Assembly: GCF_001267405.1 (NCBI RefSeq)
Contig: NZ_CP012369.1
Location: 770,001 to 834,000, forward strand
From: Moorella thermoacetica
Lineage (GTDB): Bacteria > Bacillota > DSM-521 > Neomoorellales > Neomoorellaceae
Length of the DNA stretch: 64,000 nucleotides
Direction: 5' to 3'
Positions 17,906 to 27,237 of the stretch are shown here, one piece after another. The position numbers and the translations under genes were made by a program. A model generated the notes under the pieces. That model searched no databases and had not been told where the DNA came from. It worked only from the letters and a program-made list of their open reading frames with translations. Every line of letters starts with the position of its first letter. The first letter of the stretch is position 1.

Positions 17906-20698
17906 GTGGATTATAGTAAAACCTTAAATCTACCCCGTACAGATTTTCCTATGCGGGCCAATCTGCCCCAGCGTGAACCCGAGATCCTTAAGTTCTGGGA
18001 GGAAAACGACATCTACGGCAAGGTTCAGGAGGCCAACAGGGGTAAACCCAAGTTTATCCTCCACGACGGCCCGCCCTATGCCAATGGTCACCTGCACCTG
18101 GGTCATACCTTAAATAAAATCCTTAAAGATATTATTATCAAGTATCATTCAATGAACGGTTATGACGCCCCCTATGTACCCGGGTGGGATACCCACGGCC
18201 TTCCCATTGAACAGCAGGCCATTAAGAATCTGGGACTCAACCGCCACGCCGTCGACGTTGTTGAGTTCCGTAACCGCTGCCGGGACTATGCTCTGAAGTA
18301 TGTCAATATCCAGCGGGAAGAATTTAAACGCCTGGGGGTGCGGGGCGACTGGGAGCATCCCTATTTAACCCTGGAACCGGAGTACGAAGCCATCCAGATA
18401 GGTATATTTGGCGAGATGGCCAAAAAGGGCTATATCTACAAGGGTTTAAAGCCAGTCTACTGGTGCACCGACTGTGAGACAGCCCTGGCGGAAGCCGAAG
18501 TGGAGTACGGCGAGGAACGCTCACCCTCTATTTATGTTAAATTTCCGGTAGCCGACGCCAGGGGCCTCTTTGAGCCCCGGGGGAGTTCCATCGTTATCTG
18601 GACCACCACCCCCTGGACCCTACCGGCCAACGTAGCCATCGCCCTGCACCCGGAGTTTAAGTATGTTCTCATCCAGGTAGGGGAGGAAAGGCTGCTCATG
18701 GCCGCCGAACTGGTTCGGCCGGTGCTGGAGCTTTTGGGAGTAAAGGATTACCAGGTGGTGGCTACCTTTACCGGCAGCGAGCTGGAAGGGGTCGTCTGCC
18801 GTAATCCCCTCATGGACCGGGATTCCGTGGTGATTTTAGGAGAACACGTTACATTGGAACAGGGTACCGGGTGCGTGCATACCGCTCCCGGACACGGTCT
18901 GGAAGACTATGAGGTGGGCATGCGTTACCATCTGCCGGTACTTTCCCCCCTTGACGACCGGGGCCGCTTTACGGAGGAAGGAGGCCAGTTCGCCGGGCTC
19001 TTTATCGATGAGGCCAACAAAGCCGTGGTCAAGGAATTGGAAGCCCGGGGAGCCCTCTTGCACTTTGGTTTTATCAAGCACCAGTACCCCCATTGCTGGC
19101 GTTGTAAGCATCCCATTATCTTCCGGGCGACGGAACAGTGGTTTGCGTCAATTGAAGGGTTCCGGCAAGAAGCCCTGGAAGCCATCAAGAAAGTCAAATG
19201 GATCCCATCCTGGGGCGAAGACCGGATTTATAACATGGTAGCTGACAGGAGCGACTGGTGCATCTCCCGTCAGCGCACCTGGGGTGTACCCATTCCCATC
19301 TTTTACTGTGCCAACTGCGGCCGGGAGATAATCAACGACGCCACCATCAGCCACCTCCAGGAACTCTTCCGGAAGCACGGTTCGAACGTCTGGTTTGCCC
19401 GGGAAGCCGGGGAACTGGTGCCGCCGGGGCTGAAATGTCCCGAATGCGGCAGCAAAGAATTCCGCAAGGAAACGGATATTATGGATGTCTGGTTCGATTC
19501 CGGTTCCAGCCATGCCGCCGTGCTGGCCACCCGTCCGGAACTGGCCTGGCCGGCCGACCTTTACCTGGAGGGTAGCGACCAGCACCGTGGCTGGTTTAAT
19601 TCCTCCCTGTCAACGGCTGTGGCTACCAGGGGTCGCGCCCCTTACCGCCAGGTTCTGACCCATGGTTTCCTGGTGGACGAAGAGGGTCGCAAGATGTCCA
19701 AGTCACTGGGCAACGGTATTGACCCGGCGGATGTTATCCGGCAAAGGGGAGCCGACGTCCTGCGCCTCTGGGTGGCTTCGGCCGATTACCGGCGGGATGT
19801 GGCTGCCTCGGAGAATATCATGCGCCAGATTACCGAGGCTTACCGTAAGATTCGCAATACCTGTCGCTTCCTCCTGGCCAACCTGGCCGATTTTGATCCC
19901 GGGAAGGACCAGGTCCCAAGGGAGGAGATGCTGGAGCTGGATCGCTGGGCCATGAATCGCCTGCAACGCCTGATAGCCAGGGTTACCATGGCCTACGACG
20001 ATTATGAGTTCCATGTGGTCTACCATACTATCCATAACTTCTGCGCGGTAGATCTAAGCGCCGTCTATCTGGATATCATTAAAGATCGTCTCTATACCTG
20101 GCCGGCGGCTTCCAAGGGTCGGCGTTCGGCCCAGACTGTCCTTTACGAAACCATTAACGTCCTGGTACGCCTCCTCACCCCCATCCTGGCCTTTACGACA
20201 GAAGAGATCTGGCGTTACCTTCCCGGTGAGGACGACCGGCCAATCAGCGTCCAACTGGCCGGTTGGCCCCAGGTAAAAACCGAGTTTCTCGATGATGAGC
20301 TGGAGGAAAAATGGAAAAGGATTCTTCAAGTTCGCGATGTCGTCGCCCGGGCCCTGGAGCGCGCCCGCCAGGAGCAGGATCTGGGGAATTCCTTAAACGC
20401 CGCCGTCCATCTCTACCCTGATGCCGACATGTACCAGTTCCTGAAACCCCTCGGGGATGAACTGGCAACTATCATGATCGTGTCCAGGGTTGACCTGCAC
20501 CAGCCGGGAGAGGAAGCACCGGCGGGCAGCCTGGAGGCACCTGAACTGCCGGGCCTGAGGGTCTATGTCACCGGTGCTCCGGGGCAGAAGTGTGAGCGCT
20601 GCTGGATGGTCAGTGAAACAGTGGGGCAAGACACCGATCACCCCACCCTTTGCCGCCGCTGTGCCACCGTTGTTAAGGAGATGTATATGAACGGGTAA
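17906..20698 (+). CDS. ileS: Isoleucyl-tRNA synthetase
   Basis: A class I synthetase that charges tRNA-Ile, with an editing domain that removes valine. The 930-residue protein has the HIGH-type motif [13 protein letters not shown], editing-domain segments [11 protein letters not shown] and [12 protein letters not shown], the KMSKS motif ([11 protein letters not shown]), and a C-terminal zinc site with two CxxC pairs (CERCWM ... CRRCA). GTG start with GGAGGAG upstream. The Cys-rich C-terminus and length mark it as the bacterial mupirocin-sensitive type. Confidence 0.97.
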   Translation: MDYSKTLNLPRTDFPMRANLPQREPEILKFWEENDIYGKVQEANRGKPKFILHDGPPYANGHLHLGHTLNKILKDIIIKYHSMNGYDAPYVPGWDTHGLPIEQQAIKNLGLNRHAVDVVEFRNRCRDYALKYVNIQREEFKRLGVRGDWEHPYLTLEPEYEAIQIGIFGEMAKKGYIYKGLKPVYWCTDCETALAEAEVEYGEERSPSIYVKFPVADARGLFEPRGSSIVIWTTTPWTLPANVAIALHPEFKYVLIQVGEERLLMAAELVRPVLELLGVKDYQVVATFTGSELEGVVCRNPLMDRDSVVILGEHVTLEQGTGCVHTAPGHGLEDYEVGMRYHLPVLSPLDDRGRFTEEGGQFAGLFIDEANKAVVKELEARGALLHFGFIKHQYPHCWRCKHPIIFRATEQWFASIEGFRQEALEAIKKVKWIPSWGEDRIYNMVADRSDWCISRQRTWGVPIPIFYCANCGREIINDATISHLQELFRKHGSNVWFAREAGELVPPGLKCPECGSKEFRKETDIMDVWFDSGSSHAAVLATRPELAWPADLYLEGSDQHRGWFNSSLSTAVATRGRAPYRQVLTHGFLVDEEGRKMSKSLGNGIDPADVIRQRGADVLRLWVASADYRRDVAASENIMRQITEAYRKIRNTCRFLLANLADFDPGKDQVPREEMLELDRWAMNRLQRLIARVTMAYDDYEFHVVYHTIHNFCAVDLSAVYLDIIKDRLYTWPAASKGRRSAQTVLYETINVLVRLLTPILAFTTEEIWRYLPGEDDRPISVQLAGWPQVKTEFLDDELEEKWKRILQVRDVVARALERARQEQDLGNSLNAAVHLYPDADMYQFLKPLGDELATIMIVSRVDLHQPGEEAPAGSLEAPELPGLRVYVTGAPGQKCERCWMVSETVGQDTDHPTLCRRCATVVKEMYMNG

Positions 20699-20796
20699 AA
20701 AAGCTGCGTCGGGTCTATACTAAGAAGGTCAGGCCGGAAGGCCCGGGCACCTCCCCGGAAGGGAGTTATTTCAAGGCGAAAGGGTGGTCCGGTCCG

Positions 20797-21399
20797 GTGA
20801 TGACGTTCCGGGACGAGGACTTTTTGCCTGTTGAAGTACCCGTAGGGGTTTCCAACCGCCATATCCACCTGTGCCGTCAGGATCTCGATACCCTATTCGG
20901 CCCCGGTTACGAACTGACAGTGTATCGTCAACTCAGCCAGCCGGGGGAATACGCCGCCAGGGAAACAGTCACCATCGTCGGCCCTCGCGGTGTCCTGGAA
21001 GGTGTCAGGGTCCTGGGGCCGGTGCGGTCCTACTCCCAGGTGGAGATAGCCATGACCGACGGTTTCCGCCTGGGACTAAAGCCCCCTGTAAGGGAATCCG
21101 GCGACCTGGAGGGCACACCGGGGATCGCCGTTGTCGGCCCGTCCGGGGCCCTGACTCTGCACCGGGGAGTTATCCTGGCCGCCCGCCATATCCACATGGA
21201 GGCCGAGCGAGCCGCGTCCCTTAACCTCCATGACGACCAGCGGGTCCAGGTTCTGGTACCGGGCATGAGGGGGATGATCTTTAATAACGTAATCGTCCGG
21301 GTGAGCCCCAACTTTCGCCTGGAGCTACACTTGGATACCGACGAGGCCAATGCCGCCCTGCTGGCCAACGGCGATAAAGTAAAAATCCTGCGTCCCTGA
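20797..21399 (+). CDS. pduL: PduL-type phosphotransacylase (phosphotransacetylase)
   Basis: PduL interconverts acyl-CoA and acyl-phosphate. Moorella thermoacetica has no classical Pta and uses PduL proteins to make acetyl-phosphate from acetyl-CoA in acetogenesis. The 200-residue protein shows both zinc-site segments, VGVSNRHIHL near the start and LAARHIHM near residue 130, plus GPRGVLEGVRVLGPVR and GPSGALTLHRGVI. It lacks the extra N-terminal encapsulation helix of microcompartment PduL, so it should be cytosolic. It stands alone between ileS and a DUF5665 gene, with its own terminator and no ackA nearby. Confidence 0.92.
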   Translation: MMTFRDEDFLPVEVPVGVSNRHIHLCRQDLDTLFGPGYELTVYRQLSQPGEYAARETVTIVGPRGVLEGVRVLGPVRSYSQVEIAMTDGFRLGLKPPVRESGDLEGTPGIAVVGPSGALTLHRGVILAARHIHMEAERAASLNLHDDQRVQVLVPGMRGMIFNNVIVRVSPNFRLELHLDTDEANAALLANGDKVKILRP

Positions 21400-21412
21400 C
21401 GCGGGATTTTTT
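21382..21412 (+). terminator. Intrinsic terminator overlapping the pduL stop
   Basis: AAAATCCTGCGTC and GACGCGGGATTTT form a 13-bp stem with one G-U pair and a CCT loop, and T residues continue to 21412. The pduL stop codon lies at the loop, so coding and termination signals are superimposed. Confidence 0.88.
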
Positions 21413-21488
21413 GTTATAAGCACCGTGGGTCAGGGAAAGCTATCTTTTAAGCGCGGTGGAACGCGTAGCTCCTGGGCGGTGCGGGGAT

Positions 21489-21824
21489 ATGACGCCGTCC
21501 GGAGAAAAGACTTTACGGGGTGTTCGCTTCTTGAATGAAGTAGAGCGCGGCACTGCCTTCCTGGCCGATAAAGTGCAACAACTGATTACCACCATCGAAA
21601 AAGCTAATGTCGCGGAGTGGGTTGAACTTTACCGCCGGCCAGGCCGGCTGCTTTACTTGAACTTCGCCGCTGGCATAGCCCGGGGCCTGGGGATCGCCGT
21701 TGGTTTCACCATCCTGGGCGCCATTGTAATCTACATTATCCGCGAGCTGGCCCTGTTGAACCTGCCGGTCATCGGCAAACTCATTGCCGAGATCGTACGC
21801 ATGGTCCAGCAGGAGGTGTATTAG
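21489..21824 (+). CDS. DUF5665 small membrane protein
   Basis: A protein of 111 residues: a soluble N-terminal half (FLADKVQQLITTIEKANVAEWVELYRRPGRLLYLNFAAG) then one hydrophobic segment (IAVGFTILGAIVIYIIREL) and an amphipathic end. This pattern matches the DUF5665 family of Firmicutes, whose function is unknown. ATG 21489 after CGGGGATAT is preferred; an upstream in-frame GTG at 21456 has no good ribosome-binding site. Confidence 0.75.
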   Translation: MTPSGEKTLRGVRFLNEVERGTAFLADKVQQLITTIEKANVAEWVELYRRPGRLLYLNFAAGIARGLGIAVGFTILGAIVIYIIRELALLNLPVIGKLIAEIVRMVQQEVY

Positions 21825-21921
21825 TGTCCCCTAAAGTTTCCCAGCCGAGAACCCCGAAGCCAGGAAGGCTGTACCTGGAGAGGGGGCATCTAGGGAATTG
21901 ATAAAAAAGGAGGAAACCACC

Positions 21922-22677
21922 ATGGACCGACAGTCCCTGGCCCATTTTCGCCAGAAGCTGCTGGAGGAAAAAGCGGGCCTGGAAGAACAGCTTGATTCCT
22001 TAAACAGCGGTGGCCTGGGGGAGTCCCTGCTGGAATCCACCCAGGAATTATCCCGCTACGACAACCACCCCGGGGACCTGGGCACGGAGGAATTCGAGCG
22101 CGGTAAAGACCTGGCCCTGCGGGACAACGTCCAGGTCCAGTTACGAAAAATTGAAGACGCCCTGCAAAGCATAGCCGAAGGTACCTACGGTTACTGTCGC
22201 CGCTGCGGCCGGGAGATCCCCCGGGAGCGCCTGGAGGCCATACCGGAGACTACCCTCTGCCTGGAGTGCCGCCGGAAAATGGAGGGGAAGGCTGATAAAC
22301 ACTCCCGCCCCGTGGAAGAGGCCGTCATCCTGCCTCCCTTTGGCGGCCAGACTACGGATCCCCACCAGAAACACGCCGACGAGGAAGAGGCTGTTGAGTA
22401 TGACGGTGAGGACGTCTGGCAGGAACTGGGCCGGACCATCGAACACGCTTCCGAGGCCCGCAGCGGTTCCTACTTCGGTCCCCTGGACCTCGATGAAGAT
22501 CAGGGCTTTGTGGAAGCCGTAGAGAATATCCCTTATTTCAGGGGCGCCGACGGCATGTTTTACGAAGACACCGGGGCCTACCTCGAAGACGAAGGGGCCC
22601 CGGAGGAAAAGGTGATCGGCGACGCCGGCTGGGATCGGGTGCTGAAGGGAGAAGGGGATAGGGAACATCAGTCGTAG
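21922..22677 (+). CDS. YteA-type TraR/DksA zinc-finger protein
   Basis: A 251-residue protein with an N-terminal coiled coil (LAHFRQKLLEEKAGLEEQLDSL), the HPGDLGTEEFERGKDLALRDN segment, and a C4 zinc finger (YGYCRRCGREIP ... TLCLECRRKM) typical of the DksA/TraR fold. The long acidic C-terminal part with YFRGADGMFYEDTG is characteristic of the YteA group in spore formers. Whether it binds RNA polymerase is untested. ATG 21922 is chosen for its AAAAAAGGAGGAAAC site. Its 3' end overlaps a convergent gene by 10 bp. Confidence 0.85.
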   Translation: MDRQSLAHFRQKLLEEKAGLEEQLDSLNSGGLGESLLESTQELSRYDNHPGDLGTEEFERGKDLALRDNVQVQLRKIEDALQSIAEGTYGYCRRCGREIPRERLEAIPETTLCLECRRKMEGKADKHSRPVEEAVILPPFGGQTTDPHQKHADEEEAVEYDGEDVWQELGRTIEHASEARSGSYFGPLDLDEDQGFVEAVENIPYFRGADGMFYEDTGAYLEDEGAPEEKVIGDAGWDRVLKGEGDREHQS

Positions 22678-22871
22678 GGCATAGTTTCCAGGGTGTCATT
22701 GGCTTTGCCGAAGGAGAAGACCTTAGTGGTATCCTCTTCCGGCAGATGGCGCTCAAAGTCGCCACAGTTGGTATCCAGGCCGTTCCTGGTCACATGGATG
22801 GTGTCCAGCCGGCAGAAGCCGCTGCCATCGTGATGGACGCAGAAGTAAACCTCACAGGGTATCCGGGGCAA
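22668..22871 (-). CDS. Small Cys/His-rich protein (DUF1540-like)
   Basis: A protein of 67 residues on the minus strand, opposite its neighbours. The Cys/His pattern (PCEVYFCVHHDGSGFCRLDTIHV and TNCGDFE) resembles DUF1540-type small proteins that probably bind a metal. TTG start with a strong GGAGGTGATT site 6 bases upstream on that strand. It converges with the yteA-like gene, overlapping by 10 bp. Function unknown. Confidence 0.72.
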   Translation of the reverse strand: MPRIPCEVYFCVHHDGSGFCRLDTIHVTRNGLDTNCGDFERHLPEEDTTKVFSFGKANDTLETMPYD

Positions 22872-22949
22872 GGCAAATCACCTCCAAAAGATAGTTTACC
22901 CCCGCAGGTTATCGTGGTATGATTAGAAATTGAATAGGGGGTTAAGCGG

Positions 22950-23744
22950 ATGTATAAAGCCCTGACCATTGCCGGTTCCGATTCCGGCGGCGGTGCCGGC
23001 ATTGAGGCTGACCTGAAGACCTTTGCCGCCCTGCGTGTTTACGGTACCTGTGCCATAACCTCGGTCACGGCCCAGAATACCCTGGGAGTTCAGGGTACCT
23101 TTGACCTGCCGCCCGAGTTTGTCGGCCGCCAGCTGGATTCCATCCTGAGCGATATCGGCGCCGATGCCGCCAAAACAGGCATGCTGGCCAACACCGGTAT
23201 CATCGAAGTCGTGGCCGCCAAAGTCCGGGAATACGGCTTGCAAAAGCTGGTTATCGACCCGGTTATGGTAGCCAAGAGCGGCGACCTCCTCCTGGCCCGG
23301 GATGCCCGCCAGGCTTTGAAGGAAAAGCTGCTGCCCCTGGCGCTGGTGATTACGCCCAACCTTGACGAGGCCGGGGTATTGACCGGCCGGGAGATCGCTA
23401 CGGAAAAGGAGATGGCAGATGCCGCCCGGGAGCTTTATGACCTGGGTGTCCCCTATGTGGTGATCAAGGGCGGCCACCTGGCCGGGGAGGCTACGGATAT
23501 TCTCTTTGACGGAAGGGAAATCCGGACTTTTACCACCCCGCGGCTGGACAACCGCCATACTCACGGTACCGGCTGTACCTTTTCCGCCGCCCTGGCGGCC
23601 CTCCTCGCCCGGGGCCTGGCGGTAGCGGAGGCGGTGGCCGGGGCCAAGGAATATATCACCCGGGCCATCAGCCAGGCCAGGCCTATCGGTAAGGGTTACG
23701 GGCCGGTCCATCACCTGGTGGATTACTACTCCTGGGGGGATTAG
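22950..23744 (+). CDS. thiD: Hydroxymethylpyrimidine/phosphomethylpyrimidine kinase
   Basis: ThiD phosphorylates HMP and HMP-P for thiamine synthesis; some relatives also phosphorylate pyridoxal. The 264-residue ribokinase-fold protein has AGSDSGGGAGIEADLKT, DPVMVAKSG, TPNLDEA, VIKGGH and the catalytic anion-hole motif HTHGTGCTFSAALAA. It is separated from other thiamine genes and followed 1 bp later by lspA. Confidence 0.93.
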   Translation: MYKALTIAGSDSGGGAGIEADLKTFAALRVYGTCAITSVTAQNTLGVQGTFDLPPEFVGRQLDSILSDIGADAAKTGMLANTGIIEVVAAKVREYGLQKLVIDPVMVAKSGDLLLARDARQALKEKLLPLALVITPNLDEAGVLTGREIATEKEMADAARELYDLGVPYVVIKGGHLAGEATDILFDGREIRTFTTPRLDNRHTHGTGCTFSAALAALLARGLAVAEAVAGAKEYITRAISQARPIGKGYGPVHHLVDYYSWGD

Positions 23745-23745
23745 C

Positions 23746-24198
23746 TTGCCCTTTTTACTCCTGGCGCTTCTGGTCCTGGCCATCGACCAGCTCAGCAAGT
23801 ATATGATTCGGACCAACTTCCAACCCAATGAGAGCCTGCCGGTAATCGGGTCTTTTTTCCACCTGACCTATGTCCACAATCCCGGGGCGGCCTTTGGCCT
23901 GCTGGCCAATAAAACCCAGGTCTTTGTAGGGGTTACCGTGCTAGTGGCCATCATCATCCTGGCTGCCTATCGTTATTTACCACCGGACCGGCCCTTGCTG
24001 CGCCTGTCCCTGGCCCTGATGCTGGGTGGCGCCCTGGGTAACCTTATCGACCGGCTGCGTTTCGGCTACGTAGTGGACTTTTTAGACCTGCGTATCTGGC
24101 CGGTCTTTAACCTGGCCGACATGGCCATTGTTTTCGGGGTGATCATCCTTTGCTGGCAGTTATTGCTGCCGGCCGGGGAGCAGGGCAGGGAACCGTGA
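23746..24198 (+). CDS. lspA: Lipoprotein signal peptidase (signal peptidase II)
   Basis: LspA is a four-helix membrane aspartic protease that removes the signal peptide of prolipoproteins. The 150-residue protein has VLAIDQLSKY, NPGAAFG, the first catalytic Asp in RFGYVVDFLDL and the second in FNLADMAIVFG. TTG start directly after thiD. rluD overlaps it (GTGA), the common lspA-rluD pairing. Confidence 0.95.
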   Translation: MPFLLLALLVLAIDQLSKYMIRTNFQPNESLPVIGSFFHLTYVHNPGAAFGLLANKTQVFVGVTVLVAIIILAAYRYLPPDRPLLRLSLALMLGGALGNLIDRLRFGYVVDFLDLRIWPVFNLADMAIVFGVIILCWQLLLPAGEQGREP

Positions 24199-25127
24199 CC
24201 AGGGAAGTGGAAGTCGTGGTTCCACCGGAAGCCAGGGGCCGGCGTATCGATGCCTGGCTGGCCGGCGAACTGCCGGAGGTATCCCGTTCCCGCATCCAGC
24301 AGCTCCTGGAGGCCGGGGAGATTACCCTGGCCCTCCCGGGCCGTCTCAAAGCCAACTACCGTCTCCGGGGTGGTGAAAGGGTCCGGGTGCGGTTACCGGA
24401 GCCAACCCTGCTGGCGGCCAGACCGGAAGCCATTCCCCTGGACATCCTCTATGAGGACGAGGATATAATCGTCGTCAACAAACCCCAGGGAATGGTAGTG
24501 CACCCGGCGCCGGGGAGCGAGGGTGGCACCCTGGTAAACGCTCTATTGTATCACTGCGGGGACCTGTCGGGGATTAACGGCGTCTTACGGCCCGGCATTG
24601 TCCACCGCCTGGACAAGGATACCTCGGGCATCCTGGTGGCGGCCAAGAACGACGCCGCCCACCGCGGCCTGGCGGCCCAGATCAAGGATCACAGTATGAA
24701 AAGGATTTACCTGGCCCTGGTCCACGGTGAGGTGGCCGAACCCCGGGGCCGGGTGGAAGCCCCCATCGGCCGCCACCCGGTGGACCGCCAGCGCATGGCC
24801 GTTACCCTGAAGAACTCCCGGCCGGCCGTTACCCATTACCGGGTGGTGGAGCATTTTCCCGGCTATACCCTCCTGGAAGCGCGCCTGGAAACGGGCCGTA
24901 CCCACCAGATCCGGGTCCATATGGCCTTTATCGGCCACCCGGTAGTAGGAGATCCCAAATATGGTCCCCGCCGTTGCCCCTTTGCGGTTCCCGGACAACT
25001 CCTCCACGCCGGGTGCCTGGGGTTTGTTCACCCTGTACGGGGCGATTACCTGGAGTTCACGACACCACCCCCGTCGATTTTTTTACAGGTCCTGGAGCAG
25101 TTACGCCGGGCAAAAGGAGAGAAGTAG
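24195..25127 (+). CDS. rluD: RluD-family 23S rRNA pseudouridine synthase
   Basis: This enzyme isomerises specific uridines of 23S rRNA. It has an N-terminal S4 RNA-binding domain (RRIDAWLAGELPEVSRSRIQQLLEAG), the catalytic Asp in VHRLDKDTSGILVAAKN, and GRTHQIRVHMAFIGHPVVGD near the end. GTG 24195 overlapping the lspA stop is chosen over an upstream start inside lspA, giving 310 residues. The exact uridines modified cannot be read from sequence. Confidence 0.94.
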   Translation: MTREVEVVVPPEARGRRIDAWLAGELPEVSRSRIQQLLEAGEITLALPGRLKANYRLRGGERVRVRLPEPTLLAARPEAIPLDILYEDEDIIVVNKPQGMVVHPAPGSEGGTLVNALLYHCGDLSGINGVLRPGIVHRLDKDTSGILVAAKNDAAHRGLAAQIKDHSMKRIYLALVHGEVAEPRGRVEAPIGRHPVDRQRMAVTLKNSRPAVTHYRVVEHFPGYTLLEARLETGRTHQIRVHMAFIGHPVVGDPKYGPRRCPFAVPGQLLHAGCLGFVHPVRGDYLEFTTPPPSIFLQVLEQLRRAKGEK

Positions 25128-25367
25128 ATGCCGGATCAATGGGTAACCGTCGCCGTCCGGGATTGGATTGAAGCCCAGTTGATCAAGGGCCTGCTGGAAT
25201 CCTCGGGCTTCCTGGTCCGCCTGCAGGCTGAGCCCCTGGGAAAGGTTTATGGATTAACTGTGAGTCCCATGGGCATGGTCCTGATCCAGGTGCCGGAGTC
25301 GCTGGCTGAACAGGCGCGGACGCTCCTGGCGGCGGAAAAGGGGGAGGAAACCTCCGGTGCCGGGTAA
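25128..25367 (+). CDS. DUF2007-like small protein
   Basis: A protein of 79 residues; VAVRDWIEAQLIKGLLESSGFLVRLQAEP fits the DUF2007 domain (putative signal-transducing domain, often about 70 residues), with the second half VLIQVPESLAEQARTLLAAEK. It immediately follows rluD and overlaps the next gene by 11 bp. Function unknown. Confidence 0.7.
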   Translation: MPDQWVTVAVRDWIEAQLIKGLLESSGFLVRLQAEPLGKVYGLTVSPMGMVLIQVPESLAEQARTLLAAEKGEETSGAG

Positions 25368-26202
25368 ACTCCAGAACAGGCTGAATGATCTCGACGGCCG
25401 GGAATGGCTCTACTGGACCGACACCCTCTATATCACCGCCTACCCTCCCGATGCCACCCACCCTTTGCGAAAAAAACACGGGGCCATGAAACCGCCGGAG
25501 GTAATGGCCGAAATAATACGTTTTTTTACTAAAAAAGGAGAACTGGTCTTGGACCCCTTTGCCGGGGTAGGGGGAACCCTCCTGGGGGCGGCCCTGGCCG
25601 GGCGGGCCAGCCTGGGCTTTGAACTGGATCCCCGCTGGGTGGATATCTACCGGACCATCCAGAGGGATTTTGTAATCGCCGGTGGCGTTTTCCGCCGCCG
25701 GGAGGAAACGGTATCTACAGGGACGGAGGTAGACGGGGAGATGCGCCAGGGCGACTGCCTGGAACTCTTACGCCAGCTAGAGGGGGAATCTGTGGCGGCG
25801 GTAATTACCGATCCCCCCTACGGCATTAACCACGGTGCCCGGGGTTTTCCCGGAGAGACCAACTTTAATATGACTTCCCCCCGGAGAAGCGGTGACCTGG
25901 GGCAGGCCCCCGACCTGGAGTCTTTCTTAGCCCGCCTGCAGGATATAGGGCGGGAGATCCATCGGGTCCTCTGGCCGGGACGCTACCTGGTCATGCTGGT
26001 TGGGGACCGTTACCAGGAGGGGGAGTACGTCCCCCTGGGGTTCCTGGTGGCTGAGGCCATGCGCCAGGTCGGCTTTAAATTTAAGGGGGTTAAAATCTGG
26101 TCCAATAAGGCCACCCGTCGGCCCTTAAAACCTTATGCCGTCAAATCTGTCTTTGTCCCCAATATTACCCACCAGAATATCCTCATTTTGCGGAAGGAAT
26201 AA
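25357..26202 (+). CDS. DPPY-type nucleic-acid methyltransferase
   Basis: A protein of 281 residues with the SAM-binding motif LDPFAGVGGTLLGAAL (about residues 66-81), FELDPRWV, and the catalytic motif VITDPPYGIN (about residue 150). DPPY enzymes methylate exocyclic amino groups: adenine N6 or cytosine N4 in DNA, or guanine N2 in RNA. No restriction endonuclease lies next to it, so it is an orphan. Motif I precedes motif IV with only a short segment between them. Overlap with the DUF2007 gene points to co-translation. DNA versus RNA substrate is undecided. Confidence 0.8.
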   Translation: MPGKLQNRLNDLDGREWLYWTDTLYITAYPPDATHPLRKKHGAMKPPEVMAEIIRFFTKKGELVLDPFAGVGGTLLGAALAGRASLGFELDPRWVDIYRTIQRDFVIAGGVFRRREETVSTGTEVDGEMRQGDCLELLRQLEGESVAAVITDPPYGINHGARGFPGETNFNMTSPRRSGDLGQAPDLESFLARLQDIGREIHRVLWPGRYLVMLVGDRYQEGEYVPLGFLVAEAMRQVGFKFKGVKIWSNKATRRPLKPYAVKSVFVPNITHQNILILRKE

Positions 26203-26204
26203 CC

Positions 26205-27143
26205 ATGCGAGAGTTGCTATCTGTCGGAGCCCAGGTAGGTTCCCTTTTTTTCTATGTTGCCCTGGGCTTCCTCGGGCGACGGCAACAGATCCTGAACGCC
26301 CGGGGTGATAAGGTCGTCTCGGATATTATCTTTTACTTTACCATGCCGGCCCTGACGGTTACCTCCATGAACCTTAAGGTATCCGGAACCGAATTAATAA
26401 ACGCCTGGCTGATCCTGGCCGCCTCCCTGGTGCTGGTGGTGTTTTCTTATGCCCTGACCGTCCTGGTGGCGGCCTGGTTACGCCTGCCGCCCCGGGCCGG
26501 CTATGCCTTCCAGTTCACCACCGCCTTTGGCAATGTAGCTTACCTGGGTTTCCCGGTGGCCTATATCCTTTTCAGACGGCTGGGGGTCTTTTACGCCGCC
26601 ATGTATGCCCTGGGCCATAACCTCCTTTTCTGGACCCTGGGGGTGTGGCTGATGCAGGACCACGAGCACCAGGGCCCGGTCTGGCGCCAGGTATTTAATA
26701 TCAACGTCCTGGCCATTATCCTGGGTTTTGCCCTGGCCCTTCTCCACTGGCAGATACCGGAGCTTCTTTTCCATCCCCTGGACAGTCTGGGCCAGGCTAC
26801 GGTTCCCCTGGCCCTCCTCCTGGTGGGCTCCATGCTGGCCGAGTCGCCGGTCCGCACCTGGGCGGGGAATAAAAACGTCTACCTGATGACTGCCATCAGG
26901 TTAATAATCTTCCCGGCCCTGGCCTTCCTGGCCATGCTCTTACTACCGGGCTGGGATAAAACCGCCCGGGCCCTTATAGTCATGCAGATGGCCATGCCGG
27001 CGGCAGCTATCGCCCCGGCGGTCGCCCGGAAGTATAATGGCGACTACAACCTTATATCCGAAGGGGTGGTGGCAACCACCTTGATTTCCCTGTTAACTAT
27101 CCCTTTCTGGTCTTGGTTGGCAAATTACCAAATTATGACATAA
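26205..27143 (+). CDS. AEC-family (auxin efflux carrier-like) transporter
   Basis: A 312-residue membrane protein with about ten helices and a central loop, as in bacterial AEC carriers that export organic acids or amino-acid derivatives. Landmarks: FYVALGFLGRRQQILN, FYFTMPALTVTSMNL, FQFTTAFGNVAYLGFPVAY, and the C-terminal MQMAMPAAAIAPAVARKYNGD. ATG start 2 bp after the methyltransferase. The substrate is unknown. Confidence 0.85.
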   Translation: MRELLSVGAQVGSLFFYVALGFLGRRQQILNARGDKVVSDIIFYFTMPALTVTSMNLKVSGTELINAWLILAASLVLVVFSYALTVLVAAWLRLPPRAGYAFQFTTAFGNVAYLGFPVAYILFRRLGVFYAAMYALGHNLLFWTLGVWLMQDHEHQGPVWRQVFNINVLAIILGFALALLHWQIPELLFHPLDSLGQATVPLALLLVGSMLAESPVRTWAGNKNVYLMTAIRLIIFPALAFLAMLLLPGWDKTARALIVMQMAMPAAAIAPAVARKYNGDYNLISEGVVATTLISLLTIPFWSWLANYQIMT

Positions 27144-27237
27144 AAAATTATTTTTCTAGCAGGAAAAATTTACCTGGGTGTCAAACCTTATCTGGTAATT
27201 TATGGTTAACCCTAAAAACCAGGAAGAGGTGACACCC

